DNA of 8,847 bases. Origin: Desulfobacterales bacterium. Its GTDB lineage: Bacteria; Desulfobacterota; Desulfobacteria; Desulfobacterales; C00003060. The position numbers and the translations under genes are program-made. Under the pieces are notes generated by a model that saw nothing but the letters and a program-made list of their open reading frames with translations, did no database searches and had not been told where the DNA came from. Location: contig DAOUTV010000049.1 of assembly GCA_030668505.1 (NCBI GenBank), positions 1-8,847 on the forward strand. Direction: 5' to 3'. This document shows positions 6,483 through 8,847 of the stretch, piece by piece; the first letter of the stretch is position 1, and each line of letters opens with the position of its first letter.

Positions 6483-6558
6483 GCGCCCATAGCTCAGTGG
6501 ATAGAGCGCCGGACTACGAATCCGTAGGCCGCAAGTTCGAATCTTGCTGGGCGCACCA
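6483..6558 (+). tRNA. tRNA-Arg (anticodon ACG)
   Basis: Full cloverleaf with encoded CCA. The acceptor stem is GCGCCCA/TGGGCGC (6483-6489 with 6548-6554), followed by discriminator A6555 and CCA 6556-6558. The D stem is GCTC/GAGC and the T stem is GCAAG/CTTGC around TTCGAAT. The anticodon arm is 6509-6525 with loop CTACGAA, giving anticodon ACG at 6516-6518. A34 is the target of TadA, encoded next door. Position 27 (C6509) faces U43 (T6525), so the first anticodon-stem pair is a C-U mismatch; the other four pairs are sound. The gene is otherwise normal and probably functional. Confidence 0.97.
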
Positions 6559-6567
6559 AGTATTATC

Positions 6568-6605
6568 AGGGGGTTACCCGGTTGCCTGATACAGGGTAGC
6601 CCCTT
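6568..6605 (+). terminator. Possible terminator after tRNA-Arg
   Basis: GGGGTTACCC (6570-6579) pairs with GGGTAGCCCC (6594-6603) with one G-U pair, extended by two more pairs, around a 14-base loop, then TTTGTA. The stem is strong but the T-run is short. TATCAGG (6564-6570) can instead pair with CCTGATA (6585-6591), which excludes the first stem. Confidence 0.55.
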
Positions 6606-6633
6606 TGTACTATGAGAGCTTTGAAAAAGTTCT

Positions 6634-6757
6634 TTGAACGACCATTCATATATACAGTTTTACAATTTTGGGACAAATCCGCAATCCGAATTACTTCATC
6701 TCACAATTACCATATATCATACCTTGAACGGTTTGTAATATGGGGAAATTGAACGGT
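6634..6757. repeat. TTGAACG motif, three copies
   Basis: TTGAACG occurs at 6634-6640, 6724-6730 and 6749-6755. The last two copies extend to TTGAACGGT and start 25 bases apart. They lie just upstream of the small Cys-rich gene, so they could be sites for a regulator. The rest of 6606-6774 is AT-rich and I see nothing else in it. Confidence 0.3.
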
Positions 6758-6774
6758 CTTTACAAGGTTTATAG

Positions 6775-7038
6775 ATGAGAAATAAGTTTTTTGTCATATC
6801 TGCGGCACGGAGCAAGGTAAGCAGCCGAAAGAACATAAAGCCTGTAAAGCGAAATAGAGCTGAGCCAAACCTTGATGTCCTCAAGAAGAGTCCGTGCCTG
6901 GAGTGCGAGCTGTATGTAGCAGATACTGCTTGTCCGTATGTGAAGGGGTGCGGCAAGATTGATGAATTTCAGCAGGTGGCAGCCGTTCACTGCACTTTGT
7001 ACAAAGACCTTGATGTGTTTTCAATTCTCAAGATTTAA
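6775..7038 (+). CDS. Small Cys-rich protein, probable metal-binding
   Basis: Hypothetical protein of 87 residues. The first 40 residues are basic (many K and R) and probably flexible. The second half carries C41-x2-C44-x8-C53-x5-C59-x12-H72-C73, within SPCLECELYVADTACPYVKG and GKIDEFQQVAAVHCTLYKD. Five cysteines and a histidine in this spacing suggest a zinc site or small Fe-S site; the metal cannot be told from sequence. The protein is cytoplasmic, with no signal peptide or membrane segment. An AAGG at 6764-6767, 7 bases before the ATG, can serve as Shine-Dalgarno. It stands alone: upstream is the tRNA, downstream about 490 bases without a gene. Composition looks coding, and the spaced cysteines argue against a chance ORF. 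I recognise no named family with certainty. Confidence 0.65.
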   Translation: MRNKFFVISAARSKVSSRKNIKPVKRNRAEPNLDVLKKSPCLECELYVADTACPYVKGCGKIDEFQQVAAVHCTLYKDLDVFSILKI

Positions 7039-7260
7039 TCACCACAAACCCCATTTCGTTTTTCTCATTTACCATTCCTTTTTAGAAGCTGCTTCAAGAC
7101 CCTGGTAATGTCATTGTCCTTCAAATGCTTAGTTGCCTTTTTCCTTGATAATTAAGGGTGTTTCTGCTACAATTGTCACCAAAAGCGAGTACTTAGGGGC
7201 TTTTTACATCTCTTTTAGGCTCTTGCACTTTAATTGTCGGCAAATTAAATTTAATTTTTT
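7039..7260. other. Non-coding spacer
   Basis: AT-rich spacer between the Cys-rich gene and the MITE-like element. No credible ORF, RNA gene or terminator is visible. A weak promoter-like pair (TTGCAC at 7223-7228 and TTAAAT at 7245-7250) points towards nagZ, but the element at 7261-7414 lies between, so I give it little weight. Confidence 0.4.
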
Positions 7261-7414
7261 GGACCTGTGCGGTTACTTGAAAAATCCCCCTAAATCCCCC
7301 TTTAATAAAGGGGGGCTTTTTAGCCAAAAGTGGTTTCCCCCCTTTGAAAAAGGGGGGTTAGGGGGGATTTAGATGGTATTGATAAGACGACGAATCCACT
7401 AACCGCACAGGTCC
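7261..7414. mobile_element. MITE-like element with 15-bp perfect terminal inverted repeats
   Basis: GGACCTGTGCGGTTA at 7261-7275 is the exact inverse of TAACCGCACAGGTCC at 7400-7414, bounding 154 bases without a coding region. This is the form of a non-autonomous transposable element mobilised by a transposase encoded elsewhere. AATTTT flanks both sides (7253-7258 and 7416-7421). It could be a 6-bp target duplication if the true ends lie 1-2 bases further out, but the flanks are AT-rich, so this is weak. The insertion sequence family is not identified. The interior holds two C/G-rich hairpins. It lies about 110 bases upstream of nagZ. Confidence 0.75.
7282..7370. repeat. Nested C/G-rich double hairpin inside the MITE
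   Basis: The outer arms 7282-7303 and 7349-7370 are inverse at 19 of 22 positions. Each also folds locally: CCCCCTTT-AAT-AAAGGGGG (7296-7314) and CCCCCCTTT-GAA-AAAGGGGGG (7337-7357). The whole can form either one long arm or two short hairpins. C-rich palindromes of this general kind recur in many bacterial intergenic regions, so it may be a separate repeat that entered the MITE. Confidence 0.8.
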
Positions 7415-7526
7415 CAATTTTGTGGTTAAAAGTTATTGTTGCCTATCATTGCCAAACGATCCACGGGGATTTTGGAAGATACAATTCGTGATCTTATAGG
7501 GGCGGGGGACTCGGAACGGGAAAAGT

Positions 7527-8564
7527 ATGGAGGTCGACAAGTACGACACAGATTCTCTGACCGATGAGCAGTTGGCCGGGCAGCGTCTTATGGTGGGTTT
7601 CAGAGGTAAGGCGTTGGACGATGACCTGCGTTTTATGATCAGGGAGATGCACGTGGGAGGGCTTATTTTGTTTAAGCGCAATGTGTCCGATCCCTCCCAG
7701 ATGGCCGAGCTTTGCCAGGCGGCGCAGGCGTCTGCCGTGCAAAGCGGTAACCCGCCGCTTATGATTGCCATTGATCAGGAAGGTGGCCCGGTGGCTCGGT
7801 TGGGTCCGCCTTTCACAGTTTTTCCCGGAAACCGGGCCATAGGGGCAGCAAGATCTGAGAAGTCCGCCAGAGAATTTGGGACAATAACGGCACTGGAACT
7901 CAAAGGCGTGGGGATTAGTATGAATTTTGCGCCAGTATTAGACGTGGCTCCCCATGGGTTCAATTCCGTCATGACAGATCGGGTCTTTGGAGCGGAGCCG
8001 GAACTTGTGGCATATCTTGGCAAGGCAGTTATTGAAACCCTTCAGAACAACAGGATTGCTGCTACAGGCAAGCATTTTCCAGGCATAGGTCGTACAACAG
8101 CCGATTCTCATGTTGACCTACCGTATCTTAATGTCGAGAGACAGATACTTGATTCGACCGACCTGGTCCCTTTCCGTACTGCCATTAAAAGCGGTGTGGA
8201 GGCAATGATGTTGGCGCACGTGGTGTATCGCGATCTTGACTCTGAATGGCCGGCAAGTCTTTCTACCGTCATCGCAAGGGATCTGTTGCGGGAGGCCATG
8301 GGTTTTAATGGAATCATTATGACTGATGATCTTGATATGGGGGCCATCGACAAACACTTTGATGTTGAAACCACGGTCAGAAGAATTTCAGATGCTGAAA
8401 TTGATATAGCATTGATATGCCATGACCGGTTGAAAATAGAGAAAGCCTATCGAGCCCTGTTAAGGGCCGTGCGAGAATCAGAGGATGCGAGGAGAAAAGC
8501 AACCGTGTCGGTTAAACGTGTTTTGAATCTGAAACGGAAATATTTAAGGGTAGTTGCGTCCTAA
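7527..8564 (+). CDS. nagZ: Beta-N-acetylhexosaminidase NagZ-like (glycoside hydrolase family 3)
   Basis: Cytoplasmic enzyme expected to remove N-acetylglucosamine from GlcNAc-anhydromuropeptides during peptidoglycan recycling. It has 345 residues, close to the roughly 340 of E. coli NagZ, and a single (beta/alpha)8 domain without signal peptide. Motifs in order: VGGLILFKRN at 43-52, DQEGGPVARL at 83-92, MNFAPVLDV at 132-140, KHFPGIGRTTADSH at 182-195 (the D193-x-H195 catalytic dyad typical of NagZ) and IMTDDLDMGAI at 264-274 (D267 is the probable nucleophile). The set is complete, so the enzyme should be active. The start is ATG 7527; an in-frame TAG at 7497-7499 limits upstream extension, and a weak GGGA lies 6 bases before. 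The upstream region holds the MITE. The gene appears monocistronic, with no clear terminator after it. Together with murJ it gives the window two peptidoglycan-cycle genes. Confidence 0.95.
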   Translation: MEVDKYDTDSLTDEQLAGQRLMVGFRGKALDDDLRFMIREMHVGGLILFKRNVSDPSQMAELCQAAQASAVQSGNPPLMIAIDQEGGPVARLGPPFTVFPGNRAIGAARSEKSAREFGTITALELKGVGISMNFAPVLDVAPHGFNSVMTDRVFGAEPELVAYLGKAVIETLQNNRIAATGKHFPGIGRTTADSHVDLPYLNVERQILDSTDLVPFRTAIKSGVEAMMLAHVVYRDLDSEWPASLSTVIARDLLREAMGFNGIIMTDDLDMGAIDKHFDVETTVRRISDAEIDIALICHDRLKIEKAYRALLRAVRESEDARRKATVSVKRVLNLKRKYLRVVAS

Positions 8565-8689
8565 GGTATATGATAATCCTTTCTTCAACTTATGTTTCCA
8601 TAACCTTGTGACGACATGAACGCTGGGTGAGCAGGCGAGCATGAATGCAATGAAGAAATATTACAGCTATTAACGTAGATTCCACCTAG

Positions 8690-8847
8690 TTTCCATCCAT
8701 AAATGCCCCTTTTCCGCAATCGCCGACTTCGCCAAAGTAGCCTTCTTGGCTACGACGGCTGAATCGGCGTCAAACAGCGGGGTTGCTTGTGCGACGTACC
8801 TCGGTACGCCTCCGCGCACCCCCTTGTTTTCCTTGACCTTGCAGAAA
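8690..8847. repeat. Palindromic intergenic element, cut by window end
   Basis: The left arm, near CATAAATGCCCC and CTTTTCCGCAA (ending 8719), is mirrored by TTGCAGAAA at 8839-8847 with one mismatch, where the window ends. The interior has CGCCGA/TCGGCG (8721-8726 with 8764-8769) enclosing GTAGCC/GGCTAC (8737-8742 with 8748-8753). A second hairpin has GTGCG/CGCAC (8789-8793 with 8815-8819) enclosing GTACC/GGTAC (8796-8800 with 8803-8807). No ORF is present from 8565 to the end. The exact left border is uncertain. Confidence 0.55.

Noticed and set aside
6483..6558. tRNA-Arg as an integration (att) site for a mobile island
   Set aside because: No second copy of the tRNA 3' end and no integrase or phage gene in the window.
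6717..6990. Two minus-strand ORFs of 73-79 residues opposite the Cys-rich gene
   Set aside because: They have no ribosome site or motif. The plus-strand frame has regularly spaced cysteines and a plausible Shine-Dalgarno.
7282..7370. C-rich repeats considered as a CRISPR fragment
   Set aside because: The units are inverted rather than direct repeats with unique spacers, and there is no cas gene nearby.
7133..7372. 79-residue plus-strand ORF running into the MITE
   Set aside because: Its C-terminal half is only the translation of C/G-rich palindromes (NKGGLF, EKGGLGGI type), a common spurious product.

Overview
The window is an ordinary-looking stretch of a Gram-negative bacterial chromosome of medium GC. 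The gene order murJ - ftsB/divIC-like - aroQ - efp, the DUF4332-type helix-hairpin-helix domain and the many short palindromic intergenic repeats suggest a deltaproteobacterial (Desulfobacterota-like) lineage. That assignment is an inference from remembered gene neighbourhoods; nothing in the window proves it.

Positions 1-3535 hold a plus-strand housekeeping run. It comprises murJ (lipid II flippase), an FtsB/DivIC-type septum protein, a type II 3-dehydroquinase with an extra N-terminal TPR-like region, and translation elongation factor P. The first three genes are translationally coupled (ATGA and TGATG junctions). efp follows after about 100 bases and has its own Shine-Dalgarno sequence. 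The run links peptidoglycan export, division, the shikimate pathway and translation.

Positions 3587-5670 hold a minus-strand pair: a metallo-beta-lactamase-fold hydrolase, then a multi-pass membrane protein whose ORF overlaps it. The membrane protein has two homologous membrane halves and ends in a cytoplasmic DUF4332-like domain. I recognise no assigned function for it, and it is the best candidate here for something undescribed.

Positions 5701-5906 are dense in inverted repeats, and the last arm contains the stop codon of tadA. tadA (minus strand, TTG start with a strong Shine-Dalgarno) is divergent from a tRNA-Arg(ACG) gene that has a near-consensus sigma-70 promoter. TadA makes inosine at position 34 of exactly this tRNA, so enzyme and substrate are head-to-head neighbours.

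Positions 6560-8847 are sparser. They contain a small Cys-rich protein (probable metal binding), a MITE-like element of about 154 bp with perfect 15-bp terminal inverted repeats and two nested C/G-rich hairpins, and a complete nagZ-type glycoside hydrolase family 3 gene (peptidoglycan recycling). The window ends inside another palindromic intergenic element that appears to be cut by the boundary. No rRNA, CRISPR array, transposase gene or prophage was seen.
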